A DNA stretch of 60,532 nucleotides, taken from contig NZ_APNK01000023.1 in NCBI RefSeq assembly GCF_000732535.1, positions 1-60,532 of the forward strand. The letters run 5' to 3'. The position numbers and the translations under genes are program-made. Positions 45,422 to 53,866 of this stretch are shown piece after piece. Below the pieces are notes generated by a model, which saw only the letters and a list, made by a program, of their open reading frames with translations, had not been told where the DNA came from and made no database searches. How positions within the stretch are numbered: the stretch's first letter is position 1; each line of letters begins with the position of its first letter. Source of the stretch: Salinisphaera hydrothermalis C41B8 (GTDB lineage Bacteria > Pseudomonadota > Gammaproteobacteria > Nevskiales > Salinisphaeraceae).

Positions 45422-46087
45422 TCAGAGTGCGAGCAACCGGTCGGCCACTTCAACCAGATCATCGCCATGGGCATCGGCCGGGAGAAAGACGTCACCCGGC
45501 TCGCCCTCCAGCCGAGAACACCAGCCGGCAAGAGCGCCGGCGCGTTTGGCGCCATGGCAATCCCAGGCATGCACGGCCACCAGAGCCATACGATCCAACT
45601 CGCAGCCCAGCGCTTGCGCGATGTGATGATAAACATCCGCCGCGGGCTTCCAGGTCCCGACCACGTCGCAGGTCACGACCTGATCCACGTAGCCGTCGAG
45701 GCCGGCCCCGGCGAGGAACGATCGGGTATTCGCCGGATCGCCGACGGTCAGGCAGCCGATGTGCACGCCGGCCTCGGATAGTTTACGCAGCGCCGGCGCC
45801 GCATCGGGAAAGGCAGGGACCCGGGCAAAACCTTCCAGCACATGGGCCATCTCGTCTTCCGACATGGCCTGCTGGGTTTCGGTACGCAGAGCCTGGCGGG
45901 CGGTCGCGGTGAAATCCGGAAAGTCACCGGCCAGCGTCAACGCCATGGCATCGCGCTGGAAGCGCATGAAAAAAGGCCCCAGCACCTCGGCGGGCTGCCC
46001 GACTGCCTCAAGCCGCTTAGCGATAGGTGCGAGGTTGAGCAGGGTCTCCAACACGTCGAAAGCCACGGCGTCGATGCGATGAGTCAT
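45422..46087 (-). CDS. HAD-family hydrolase, 2-haloacid dehalogenase-like
   Basis: 221 aa. The nucleophile motif VAFDVLETLLNL carries D at about 10 and T15 (DxxxT); motif II HIGCLTVGDPANT; a lysine in VGTWKPAADVYHH; motif IV is weak (MALVAVHAWDCHGAKRAGALAGW). Cap domain between residues 18 and 95. Close to the haloacid-dehalogenase-like II type, but substrate could be any phosphate or haloacid. It stands alone between R1 and the phospholipase D gene. Confidence 0.88.
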   Translation of the reverse strand: MTHRIDAVAFDVLETLLNLAPIAKRLEAVGQPAEVLGPFFMRFQRDAMALTLAGDFPDFTATARQALRTETQQAMSEDEMAHVLEGFARVPAFPDAAPALRKLSEAGVHIGCLTVGDPANTRSFLAGAGLDGYVDQVVTCDVVGTWKPAADVYHHIAQALGCELDRMALVAVHAWDCHGAKRAGALAGWCSRLEGEPGDVFLPADAHGDDLVEVADRLLAL

Positions 46088-46343
46088 ATCCGGCTCCCGA
46101 GCGCGATGAGCTAATAGCCACGGGTGACGGGTATCAGCCCGGGCGAACGAGCGTCAAGGCGCATGTTTCCGCTTCTGGTGCCGCTCGCGCCCGAGCGCGC
46201 CGGATTTCAGTAAAAGACGAAGTACCCGCCGTCCAATGGCACGCGGACGTTTGGGTTAGCCGGAGAAGCAATTCGCGTAGACAAGGGCAGGCCTGTGATC
46301 GGCCTCGTCATTATTTATTTTAATTGCTTATGTGAGCGGCGGA

Positions 46344-47804
46344 TTAAAACCACCACGCGCCGAGCCGGGTAAAGCTTTCTTCGAAGCGCTCCCATAGCGA
46401 TCGCCGCTCCCATGCCCAACGCGTTATGCGTTTGGACTTGGCGCGATCCTTCTGGAATTGGGCCTCCATTTGGTGCCCGAAGGCCTGCCCCAATACGACC
46501 GCGTTGACCTCGTCGTTGTGCCGGAAACTGCGCCAATCCAGATTCGTCGACCCCACGGTGGACCAGACACCGTCGATCACGATCGTCTTGGCGTGCAGGA
46601 TGGCGTCCTGGCGCTCATAAATTTTCACGCCGGCCTTGAGCAACGTCGAGTAATAAGATCGCCCGGCAACCCGTACGAATCCCTTGTCGGTATGGGCCGG
46701 CAGAATGAGGACAACGTGCACGCCGCGCCGAGCGGCCGCGGTCAGGGCCTTGATGAACGCGTCGTTGGGCACGAAGTAGGCCGCGGTGATATGGATGGAT
46801 TGCTGGGCGCTATTGATCGCCGATAACAGCGTGGCGTAAATCTTCGGCTGGGGTTCGTCGTGCCGACTCGCCAACGCCCGTACCACCTGCGAACCGACGT
46901 CATGCAGTGGCGGGAAATAATCCGGCGGGTTTATGGTCGGCCCGTTCTGGCTCTGCCAGTGACTGATGAAGATCTTCTGGAAATCCGCCACCACCGGGCC
47001 CTGGATTTCGATATCCGTATCACGCCATTTCCATCGATCGTCATGTTCCTGTAGCCGACGCTCGGGCGAAGCTGAATAAACCGACGTGATGTTGATGCCC
47101 CCGGTAAACGCGATACGTCCATCCACGATGATCAGCTTGCGGTGATCGCGATTATTGAGATTGGCTAGCGAACCGCCTTTGAGGGGGTCGATCGGATGGT
47201 ATTCCACCACCTGTACGCCGGCGGCTTGTAACCGGTCGAAATAGGCAGCCGGGGTATCCATGGAGCCGTAACCGTCATACATCAGGTTGACCTTCACACC
47301 CTCGGCACGCTTCTTCAGCAGCAGCTTCGCCAAACGCTTGCCGATCGTATCGTCGTTGAGGATGTAGGTCTCGATGTTCACCGTATGCCGGGCGTGGGCA
47401 ATCGCATTGAAAATCGCCGCGAACGCCGAGGGCCCGTTGATCAGGAGGGTCGCCTTGTTCCCCGTCACCAACGGGTTGTTTGTCAGCGCGGCTTCGACGG
47501 CCAGATGACGGCGCAGCAGGCCACTATCGTCGGCGCCTTGCTGCAGGTGCTGAATGACGTGCTCGCTCTGGGCGCGCGAGAGGGGGCCATGGGCACCAAA
47601 CACGATCGGTTTGGCGGCGGGCACTGGTTTGTCGGTGTGAACTGCCCGAGGCAGCGAGGCGCAGCCGGTCATGACCCAACACAGCAGCAGCGCCGTGCCG
47701 AGGCCGCAACCCTTGATGGTTGAGTTCCACGCACTGGCGTGACGGACAGCAGGGCCGTTTTTGCGAATACGCCCGCGTGGGCTCGGCAGCCAGCGTTTGT
47801 TCAT
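46344..47804 (-). CDS. Phospholipase D-family lipoprotein, cardiolipin synthase C-like
   Basis: 486 aa from ATG 47804; the N-terminal basic region before LGTALLLCWVMTGC is long, so a later start is possible. A lipobox (VMTGC) predicts a lipoprotein, and two HKD motifs are visible: HRKLIIVDG (about 225) and HAKTIVIDG (about 390), each followed by GG.N or GSTNLDWRS. It resembles ClsC/YmdC, which make cardiolipin from phosphatidyl lipids, though a nuclease role cannot be excluded. Confidence 0.9.
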   Translation of the reverse strand: MNKRWLPSPRGRIRKNGPAVRHASAWNSTIKGCGLGTALLLCWVMTGCASLPRAVHTDKPVPAAKPIVFGAHGPLSRAQSEHVIQHLQQGADDSGLLRRHLAVEAALTNNPLVTGNKATLLINGPSAFAAIFNAIAHARHTVNIETYILNDDTIGKRLAKLLLKKRAEGVKVNLMYDGYGSMDTPAAYFDRLQAAGVQVVEYHPIDPLKGGSLANLNNRDHRKLIIVDGRIAFTGGINITSVYSASPERRLQEHDDRWKWRDTDIEIQGPVVADFQKIFISHWQSQNGPTINPPDYFPPLHDVGSQVVRALASRHDEPQPKIYATLLSAINSAQQSIHITAAYFVPNDAFIKALTAAARRGVHVVLILPAHTDKGFVRVAGRSYYSTLLKAGVKIYERQDAILHAKTIVIDGVWSTVGSTNLDWRSFRHNDEVNAVVLGQAFGHQMEAQFQKDRAKSKRITRWAWERRSLWERFEESFTRLGAWWF

Positions 47805-48513
47805 TCCACTGCGCCCATGCAATCGGCCCTACAATTTTTATCGATTATCTGCCATACCGTGGCGTGGCGACGCTTACCGGCTGCTGACTCGATACTGAGC
47901 GCCGGCCCGGCGTGGTCCAGTTTGCCCTGGTACGCGCCTTGTAAGGACGGTCGCCTTGCCGACCGAATAAGCAAGGTGGCCATGATGCGTGTGATCGCCT
48001 CGACCCTGCTGCCGGGCAAGGCTCCAGCCACAGGCGGTCTCCGCTCGCCATGTCGCGCACCATGCGGACACAGAAAACCATCGCAGCGCTGATGGAACTC
48101 AACGGCATGGCCCGTATTCGGCACGCGAGCGCGCCGCCACGATCGGACCGTAACCGAGACCTATCGGCTCGGATCAGCAATACGGGTTAAGAGGCTTTCT
48201 CGGGCGCCAGCCTTTGGCATTGGCTACGTCGATTGGATGACGAGCGGTGCACGAGTTCGTTCAATACGGGCAACCGCCGAGAGAGGCGATCGAGTCGCGC
48301 GCCAGCAGTGGCTCGAATGCGGCGGCAAATGGATGGTGTCCCGAAGGGAGGCTTGTTTAGAGCAGTAACGGCGAACGTCAGGATGGCCGATTTACACGCC
48401 GTCCGCGTCTCAGGCCGAGCGGCGGCAACAATGAACTATTTCGCAAAACCACGTGTCGTATGCAACGACCTAAGTTTTTGACGGACCTTCGACGCGCGCT
48501 ATCAGAACAAGCT
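47805..48513. other. Intergenic region without a supportable gene
   Basis: About 700 bases between the phospholipase D gene and element R2. Frames of 82-117 codons exist on both strands but none has a signature or a convincing ribosome site. It may contain a decayed gene; the 5' end of the phospholipase gene must have its promoter here. Confidence 0.45.
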
Positions 48514-48787
48514 CTAGGGTCTGTTGAGGTTTCGTGCGAGTCCGCGCCAAGCGCTGTTTTGCGGCAAGACGAGGCGTAGCGAACGTGGCGTAGTGGGTCT
48601 ACGCGAGAGAGCTATAACGCTGTATTGCCGCAAAACAGCGCTTGTCCCTTCGGGTTGGGCCGCAAATCGCGCCCGGCGGGGTTGCGAGCCGGGGTCGTGG
48701 CACGCCACGACGCGGCGACTCGCGCCTTGCCGGACACGATTTGCGGACGCCAACGCGGCGCTCGCACGAAACCTCAACAGACCCTAG
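48514..48787 (+). repeat. CTAGGG palindromic element, copy R2 (best preserved)
   Basis: 274 bp. Left end 48514-48540 (CTAGGGTCTGTTGAGGTTTC then GTGCGAG) and right end 48761-48787 are perfect 27-bp inverted repeats. Inside: hairpin A, 48548-48567 with 48625-48644 (20 perfect pairs, CAAGCGCTGTTTTGCGGCAA), and hairpin B, 48660-48669 with 48737-48746 (CCGCAAATCG/CGATTTGCGG) whose tip is CGTGGCACGCCACG. No transposase. It ends 32 bases before the DUF2076 start, so it is in that gene's promoter or leader region. Confidence 0.93.
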
Positions 48788-48819
48788 GCGCGTGCCGCGG
48801 CCAGCGAGGTGGACAGACT

Positions 48820-49539
48820 ATGGAATCGCAGGAAAAACAAATGATCGACGGGCTGTTCGATCGGCTTCAACAGGCCGAGGAGCAGACCGGCGCACGAGAC
48901 GGGGAAGCGGCCACGCATATTGCAGAGCGGATCAAGGCCCAACCGCACGCACCTTACTACATGGCCCAGGCCATGCTGATACAGGAAGCTGCACTCAAGA
49001 AACTCCATGCCCAGGTCTCCGAACTGGAGCAACGTCTGGCCCAGGCGGAGCAGCACCCCGCATCAGGCAACCGTGGCGGCTTTCTGGCCGGCCTGTTCGG
49101 CGGCGGTGGATCGGGTGCGTATTCTTCCGCCCCATCGAACGCCGCTGGAAGCGCGTCGAGTGGCGGCTCGTCCTACACGCCGCCGCCGTCTGCCGGGCCT
49201 GCGCCGTCACGCGGCAGTGGCTTCCTCGGTGGCGCCTTGCAAACCGCGGCCGGCGTGGCTGGCGGCATCATGGTGGCGGATATGCTGACCGGCATGTTCC
49301 ACCATTCCCAGCCCGAAGAAATCGTCAACGTCATCAACGAGCCGGGCGCCGCCCCAATGGATGCGGGCTTCGACAACGGCGGTGCGGGTAATTTCTACGA
49401 TCCCGGCGATACGCGCTGGGACGCGGGCGCCGGTAACGATTATGCCAATACCGGCTACGACGATCCCGGCAACGGGTTGGGCGACGGCGGGTGGAACGAT
49501 GACGGCTGGAGCGGTGGCGACAACGACGATTTTGTTTGA
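48820..49539 (+). CDS. DUF2076 family protein
   Basis: 239 aa from ATG 48820 with GAGGTGG upstream. N-terminal QEKQMIDGLFDRLQQAEEQTGARDGEAATHIAERIKAQPHAPYYMAQAMLIQEAALKKLHAQVSELEQRL is the DUF2076 signature (helical, coiled coil to about 75), followed by a glycine/serine/proline-rich linker, one hydrophobic GALQTAAGVAGGIMVADMLTGMF segment, and an acidic, glycine/asparagine/aspartate-rich tail. Probably a periplasmic or membrane-associated protein; function unknown. Element R2 lies immediately upstream. Confidence 0.92.
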   Translation: MESQEKQMIDGLFDRLQQAEEQTGARDGEAATHIAERIKAQPHAPYYMAQAMLIQEAALKKLHAQVSELEQRLAQAEQHPASGNRGGFLAGLFGGGGSGAYSSAPSNAAGSASSGGSSYTPPPSAGPAPSRGSGFLGGALQTAAGVAGGIMVADMLTGMFHHSQPEEIVNVINEPGAAPMDAGFDNGGAGNFYDPGDTRWDAGAGNDYANTGYDDPGNGLGDGGWNDDGWSGGDNDDFV

Positions 49540-50020
49540 CCACTGGCTCTAAACAAGTCAGCACGGTATCGGGGTGCCGCCGTGCGTGCGGCGCCGCTGG
49601 CCCGCATCGAGACCGAGCATTTCTCGTAGCCACCCGGGCTGACGCCAAAAATGCCACGAGGCACGCCCGATAAACCGCGACGGAGAGCCGGCTCGGCCAC
49701 GTGGTTCCGTCTGATGCCGATCGAGCGTCGTTGGCGTTGTCACCGCTGCCGCGTCGTCTTTCCACGAGATCGTCCGAAGATCATCGCGCGGGCGAATGGT
49801 TGAAATAGCGTGCTCTGGCGCCGTTAACCCTCGTCGGACCGATCATGTGCAATCGCGACGATCCGATTGGCCGGGTGGTGTGCTCGTAGTGATCCGCGGA
49901 GCGATAGCGAGGCGGTCGTGCGGGGCCGTGGTGTTGAACCGGGGCAACCCGGTTTGCGTGGAAAATCTTCGCGGGGCGTGGCAAGTTCGCTCTGCCGGCC
50001 ATCAGAAGAACGCGCTGAAG
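49540..50020. other. Intergenic region without a supportable gene
   Basis: About 480 bases between the DUF2076 and WG-repeat genes. A 61-codon leftward frame at 49558-49743 (RASWHFWRQPGWLREMLGL) looks protein-like in composition but has no family I can name, so it is not called. Promoter presumably present for the WG-repeat gene. Confidence 0.4.
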
Positions 50021-51319
50021 ATGTCATCCACGTACCGTTTGTTGTCCGCCGGGCTCTTGCTCGCCTGCGGTGTTGTTTCGACGCCGGTCGTAGCTAAGCC
50101 GGAGTACACGATGGCACCGCGTGCCGGGCTGTACGAGATCAACGCGTTCAGCGAGGGACGGGCTCGTGTCGGCGGAAACCTGTACGAGGAAAATCTGAGC
50201 GGCTTCGGCTTTCTCGACCCGCGGGGGCAATACGTCGTCAAACCGCAATACGACAAGGCGGGAAACTTTCACGACGGGCGTGCCGCCGTAGCCAGGCAGG
50301 AAGTGCACGATAAGGTGGTCGAGAAATGGGGCTATGTCGATCGTAACGGTAAGACCGTGATCGATCTCCAATATGCGCGGGCGCATGCTTTTTCCGACGG
50401 CCTGGCCGCCGTCGAGACTCAGGACGGCGACTGGCAGTTCATCGATCGCAGCGGCCGGCATGTACTGGATGTGGATTCACGCTGGTACGGCGTCGATGCC
50501 GACAACCCGAATCTGCACCATCCGCTCGGCGACTTCCACGACGGCTGGCTTCTGATCGTGGACGAGCGGGGCGGCAACAACTTCGTCGACCGCGACGGCC
50601 ATAAATTGCGCGACGAACCCTATCCAGCGGCCGAGCGGTTCTCAGACGGCCTGGCCGTGGTATCGATCCACGCAACCACCGACCCGGGGCCCAAGGGTGA
50701 CAACGCACTCAGCCGCATCTACAACAACTTGCCCGGGCCGGCGCCCAAGACCTACGAATGGGCCGTCATCGATACACAGGGGCGGGTGCGCTTTCGCGTG
50801 CCCGACGATATCGATCGGCTGGGGCCATTCATCAACGGCCGGGCCCGGTTCTATCGCAACGGCAAATGGGGTGTGCTCGATGACAAGGGCCAGGTCATCA
50901 TACCCGCCCGCTATGAGCACAAACCGCGCGGCTATGGGCGGGACGTCATGCTCTTCGCCGTCGACGGCAAGCGAAGCAACAACAGCGACGGCTATATAGA
51001 AACCTTCGATCGCGACGGCCATTTGATTGCACGCATCCCGTTCGTCGACGACCAAGGCCGCTTCATGATCGACGGCAAGCATCGATTTCATGAGGGCCTG
51101 CTTGGCGTCGAGCTGGCCAGCGGCCTTGGCGGCGATAAACCCTTCAAGTCACTGGGTTGGGGCTTTATCGACGCGCACGGCAACGTGGTAGTCGATCCGC
51201 AATTCGACTGGGTGAGCGACTTCGACGGCGGCCACGCCTTCGTCAGCCCGAAAGACACGGGCACGGTCGGCATCATCCGCAATCCGGTCGACGCCCCGCA
51301 GTCCGCCAACGACTCGTAA
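50021..51319 (+). CDS. WG-repeat exported protein
   Basis: 432 aa from ATG 50021. Signal peptide STYRLLSAGLLLACGVVSTPVVA, then tandem WG repeats built on [FW]GFLDxxG...VVxPQYD..xxFxxGxAxV: for example FGFLDPRGQYVVKPQYDKAGNFHDGRAAV, WGYVDRNGKTVIDLQYARAHAFSDGLAAV, WGVLDDKGQVIIPARYEHK, WGFIDAHGNVVVDPQFDWVSDFDGGHAFV. This is a secreted beta-propeller-like repeat protein, probably a binding scaffold. Partner unknown. Confidence 0.9.
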   Translation: MSSTYRLLSAGLLLACGVVSTPVVAKPEYTMAPRAGLYEINAFSEGRARVGGNLYEENLSGFGFLDPRGQYVVKPQYDKAGNFHDGRAAVARQEVHDKVVEKWGYVDRNGKTVIDLQYARAHAFSDGLAAVETQDGDWQFIDRSGRHVLDVDSRWYGVDADNPNLHHPLGDFHDGWLLIVDERGGNNFVDRDGHKLRDEPYPAAERFSDGLAVVSIHATTDPGPKGDNALSRIYNNLPGPAPKTYEWAVIDTQGRVRFRVPDDIDRLGPFINGRARFYRNGKWGVLDDKGQVIIPARYEHKPRGYGRDVMLFAVDGKRSNNSDGYIETFDRDGHLIARIPFVDDQGRFMIDGKHRFHEGLLGVELASGLGGDKPFKSLGWGFIDAHGNVVVDPQFDWVSDFDGGHAFVSPKDTGTVGIIRNPVDAPQSANDS

Positions 51320-51408
51320 CGAACACCCTGCGCCCGGCAGGCCACACGCCATAAAGCCGGCCCGGCGCCGCGATCGGCGGGCGGCGCCGGGCGGCCCCGC
51401 GACCGGGG

Positions 51409-51867
51409 TCAAACGAAATGAATGCCGTGGGCCAGGCCGATTTCGACCAACCGTGTCTTATCCGGTCGCTCGGATTTCGCAAACTCTGCCGCACTTTCCG
51501 CGAAAAAGATTTCGAACCCGGCCGGCGCGGCATGGATCAACAGCCGGCCCGGTGTCGCGCCGACGTTGCGGTACGCATGCACCGAAAGTCGGGGCGCGAA
51601 CACCGCGCCATGCACGCCCACCGGCCGCCATTCCCCGCCGGCAAGAAATTCAAAATCGCCGGCCACGACGAAAAACCACTCGTCCTCGTTCTCGTGATAA
51701 TGCGGCGGCGGCCCGCCGCCCGGCGGCGTCAGGGCCGTGAACACCACTAATCGGCCCTCGGTTTGCGCACCGTCCAGATAAACCCTCACCTCGTCACCAT
51801 AGGCATGCAGTACCTGGCCGCCGGTGGCCTCCGTAATCACGGCGTCCGGCGCGAATGCAACGCTCAT
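51409..51867 (-). CDS. Cupin-domain protein
   Basis: 152 aa, single-domain cupin. Metal ligands in PPPHYHENEDEWFFVVAGDFEFLAGGEW (H, H, E) and in SVHAYRNVG (H) match the two cupin motifs. The start MSVAFAPDAVITEATGG is typical of quercetin-dioxygenase-like small cupins. Substrate unknown. It stands alone, facing the WG-repeat gene. Confidence 0.9.
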   Translation of the reverse strand: MSVAFAPDAVITEATGGQVLHAYGDEVRVYLDGAQTEGRLVVFTALTPPGGGPPPHYHENEDEWFFVVAGDFEFLAGGEWRPVGVHGAVFAPRLSVHAYRNVGATPGRLLIHAAPAGFEIFFAESAAEFAKSERPDKTRLVEIGLAHGIHFV

Positions 51868-52109
51868 AGATGTTCACCGTTAGTCAGCTATCGAACACGC
51901 TCGATCCAAACCACGACTCACCTATCAACCTTCAACGCCAAGCCGGCAGACGGCCCGCCTAAAAATAATACTGCGCCACAAGCGGATTGTTCGGTTTCGA
52001 CGAAAAAATATGTAGGGGATGCTGTAGTTGCGGTCCTGACGGAATTCAGAGGACAACAGGTCATCGGGCCTGGACCAATCGGCGTCGAGGCCGCCGACTA
52101 GTGTTCGCG

Positions 52110-52700
52110 TTACTCAATCCAAAGCGCGGAGATCGACAAGGCGAGCAAGCCGCCAAGCGTCCAGTTCGCAATCTGCCAATGCCGATCCGCACGCAGGAAT
52201 TGTCCCAACGCGCGGCCTATCAGGCACCACAGCGTCAGCGAAACGAGAGCCGCACTGGCAAAGGCCGTTGCCAGTATGGCGGCCAGCGTCCAGGGGTTCG
52301 CGGCTAGCGTGCTGAACGAAACGGCGGCGCTCAACGTCACCGCCCAGCCTTTCGGATTCAACCAAAGTAGGGCAGCGGCGCCGGTGAACGAGATCGGCTG
52401 GCGTAGGCTCTTCGAATCCGCGTTCGGTCGGCCGGCGGAGGCGACCCGCCATGCCAGATAGAGCAGATAAGCCGAGCCGGCAATCTGCATCGCCAGGTTT
52501 AGCGCCGGGAACGCCTGCAACAGGCTGCCCAGACCGAGTGAGCTTGCGGCTGCCAGACTCGCCAAGCCGAGGGCGATGCCGGCAATCAACGGCAAGCTGC
52601 GGCGCAGGCCGTGTTGGGTACCGGATGCGGTAGCCAACGTGGTTGCGCCACCGGGCGTGATCGTTGCCACCACAACAAAAACCAATAGCGAAGGCCACAT
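52110..52700 (-). CDS. LysE/RhtB-family amino-acid exporter
   Basis: 196 aa, six hydrophobic segments. Start MWPSLLVFVVVATITPGGATTLATASGTQHGLRRSLPLIAGIALGLASLAAASSLGLGSLLQAFP, with the family's TPGGATTLA motif near residue 16, and SAYLLYLAWRV later. It exports amino acids (lysine, threonine or homoserine lactone type); substrate unclear. It is divergent from the LysR-type regulator at 52811, which likely controls it. Confidence 0.92.
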   Translation of the reverse strand: MWPSLLVFVVVATITPGGATTLATASGTQHGLRRSLPLIAGIALGLASLAAASSLGLGSLLQAFPALNLAMQIAGSAYLLYLAWRVASAGRPNADSKSLRQPISFTGAAALLWLNPKGWAVTLSAAVSFSTLAANPWTLAAILATAFASAALVSLTLWCLIGRALGQFLRADRHWQIANWTLGGLLALSISALWIE

Positions 52701-52767
52701 TGCTCGCCCCGAAAAATATGAATCCGGCGATTCTCGGATGCTCGGGCCGATACGGATATCGAATGTT

Positions 52768-52794
52768 TATAATGCGGGGTATTAGCTTTGCTAA
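52768..52794 (+). promoter_or_regulatory. -10 box and TTAGC palindrome before lysR
   Basis: A perfect TATAAT at 52768-52773 and TTAGC-TTT-GCTAA at 52782-52794, the latter where the transcription start would be, 16 bases before the alternative start or 17-30 before ATG 52811. Consistent with autorepression by the LysR protein; the -35 is not clear. Confidence 0.45.
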
Positions 52795-52810
52795 AGCCTC
52801 GGGCTTCGCG

Positions 52811-53668
52811 ATGCCCCGGAATATTGAAATCCGTCTTCTGCGGACGTTTGTCGCCGCCGTGCATCACGGCAGCATGGCCAAGGCCGCCACCGCACTGCAT
52901 TTAACGCAAGGCGCGGTCAGCCAGCAGATCAAACGGCTGGAAACCGTTCTGGGCCAGCATCTGCTGGAGCGTGGGAGTTATGGTCTGAATCCAACGGTCG
53001 ACGGTGCACGTCTGCTCCGTCACGCCGAGGACATGCTCGATCGAAACGATCGTTTCGTCGCCGAAGCCAGGCCGGGAAAGCTCGACGCGCCGGTGCGGCT
53101 CGGTCTGCCCGGCGATCTGATCGGCCGCTATATGCCGGCCATTCTCTCGTCGGTCGCGACCACCGACCCGGATATGGAGCTTTCGGTGCGTAGTGCCACC
53201 TCTCCGGAGCTCGATACCATGCTCCGGTCGGGCGAACTCGATCTGGCTGTACTCGAAGCACCCGAACGAGCCAGTGGATCCACAGCGCTCATCTCCGATC
53301 GCCTCGTATGGGTCGGCGGCTCGGCATCACCCGTTCATACCCGGCGCCCGCTGCCGTTGTCGTTCGTCAGCGAAGGCTGTGTATTCCGCAGTTCCGTTCT
53401 CGATGCGCTCCGCGGACATCACATCCCGTGGGTCAGCCGGTTCGAAGGCGGCAACCTCGAAGCCACCACGGCCGCAGTCGCTGGCGGCCTGGCGATCACT
53501 GTCAGCCTCGAATCCGTTGTACCGCCCCAGTTACATATTTTGCCGCCCGAATCGGGGCTGCCGGCGCTGCCGCGATTTTCCATCCATCTCTGCCGGAATT
53601 CAGGTTCGCGGTCTGCATCGATCGATCGGGCGTCCGAATTCATATGCCGCGCGATCGAGGCCGCATAG
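52811..53668 (+). CDS. LysR family transcriptional regulator
   Basis: 285 aa from ATG 52811 (MPRNIEIRLLRTFVAAVHHGSMAKAATALHLTQGAVSQQIKRLE). Effector domain with VRLGLPGDLIGRYMPAILSSVATTDPDMELSV; the C terminus is short, ending RAIEAA. It is divergent from the LysE exporter, which it should regulate. Its stop codon TAG (53666-53668) is the TAG of the CTAGGG-type end of repeat remnant R4, so the 3' end of the gene seems to have been cut or completed by the element. Confidence 0.9.
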   Translation: MPRNIEIRLLRTFVAAVHHGSMAKAATALHLTQGAVSQQIKRLETVLGQHLLERGSYGLNPTVDGARLLRHAEDMLDRNDRFVAEARPGKLDAPVRLGLPGDLIGRYMPAILSSVATTDPDMELSVRSATSPELDTMLRSGELDLAVLEAPERASGSTALISDRLVWVGGSASPVHTRRPLPLSFVSEGCVFRSSVLDALRGHHIPWVSRFEGGNLEATTAAVAGGLAITVSLESVVPPQLHILPPESGLPALPRFSIHLCRNSGSRSASIDRASEFICRAIEAA

Positions 53669-53757
53669 GGCGTGTTGAGGTTTCATGGGAGCGCCGCGTT
53701 GGCGTCCGCAAATCGTGACCGGCGAGACGTGAGTCTGGGTCGTTGCGAGCCACGGCT
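53665..53757. repeat. Truncated CTAGGG element, copy R4
   Basis: Starts ATAGGGCGTGTTGAGGTTTC, as in R3, then CCGCGTTGGCGTCCGCAAATCGTGACCGGC as in R1 orientation. It loses the hairpin B tip and diverges after about 53757; a weak CTAGGC at 53866 might be the other end. Its first bases supply the lysR stop codon. Confidence 0.7.
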
Positions 53758-53866
53758 GTAGCGGTAGCGGGACTACACCGGAGGGCTATCCATATCGCCA
53801 GACCTGGCCGGAAAGGGGGAGCCGCCTAAGGCGCGAGAAGCCGGGGCAGACGAGAAGAGAGTCGGA

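Noticed and set aside
47800-48500. Frames of 82-117 codons on both strands
   Set aside because: Arginine/cysteine-rich, without family signature and mutually overlapping; treated as non-coding.
53758-53866. Right half of repeat R4
   Set aside because: Some words resemble the other copies (CCGGAGGG) but similarity is too weak to extend the element with confidence.
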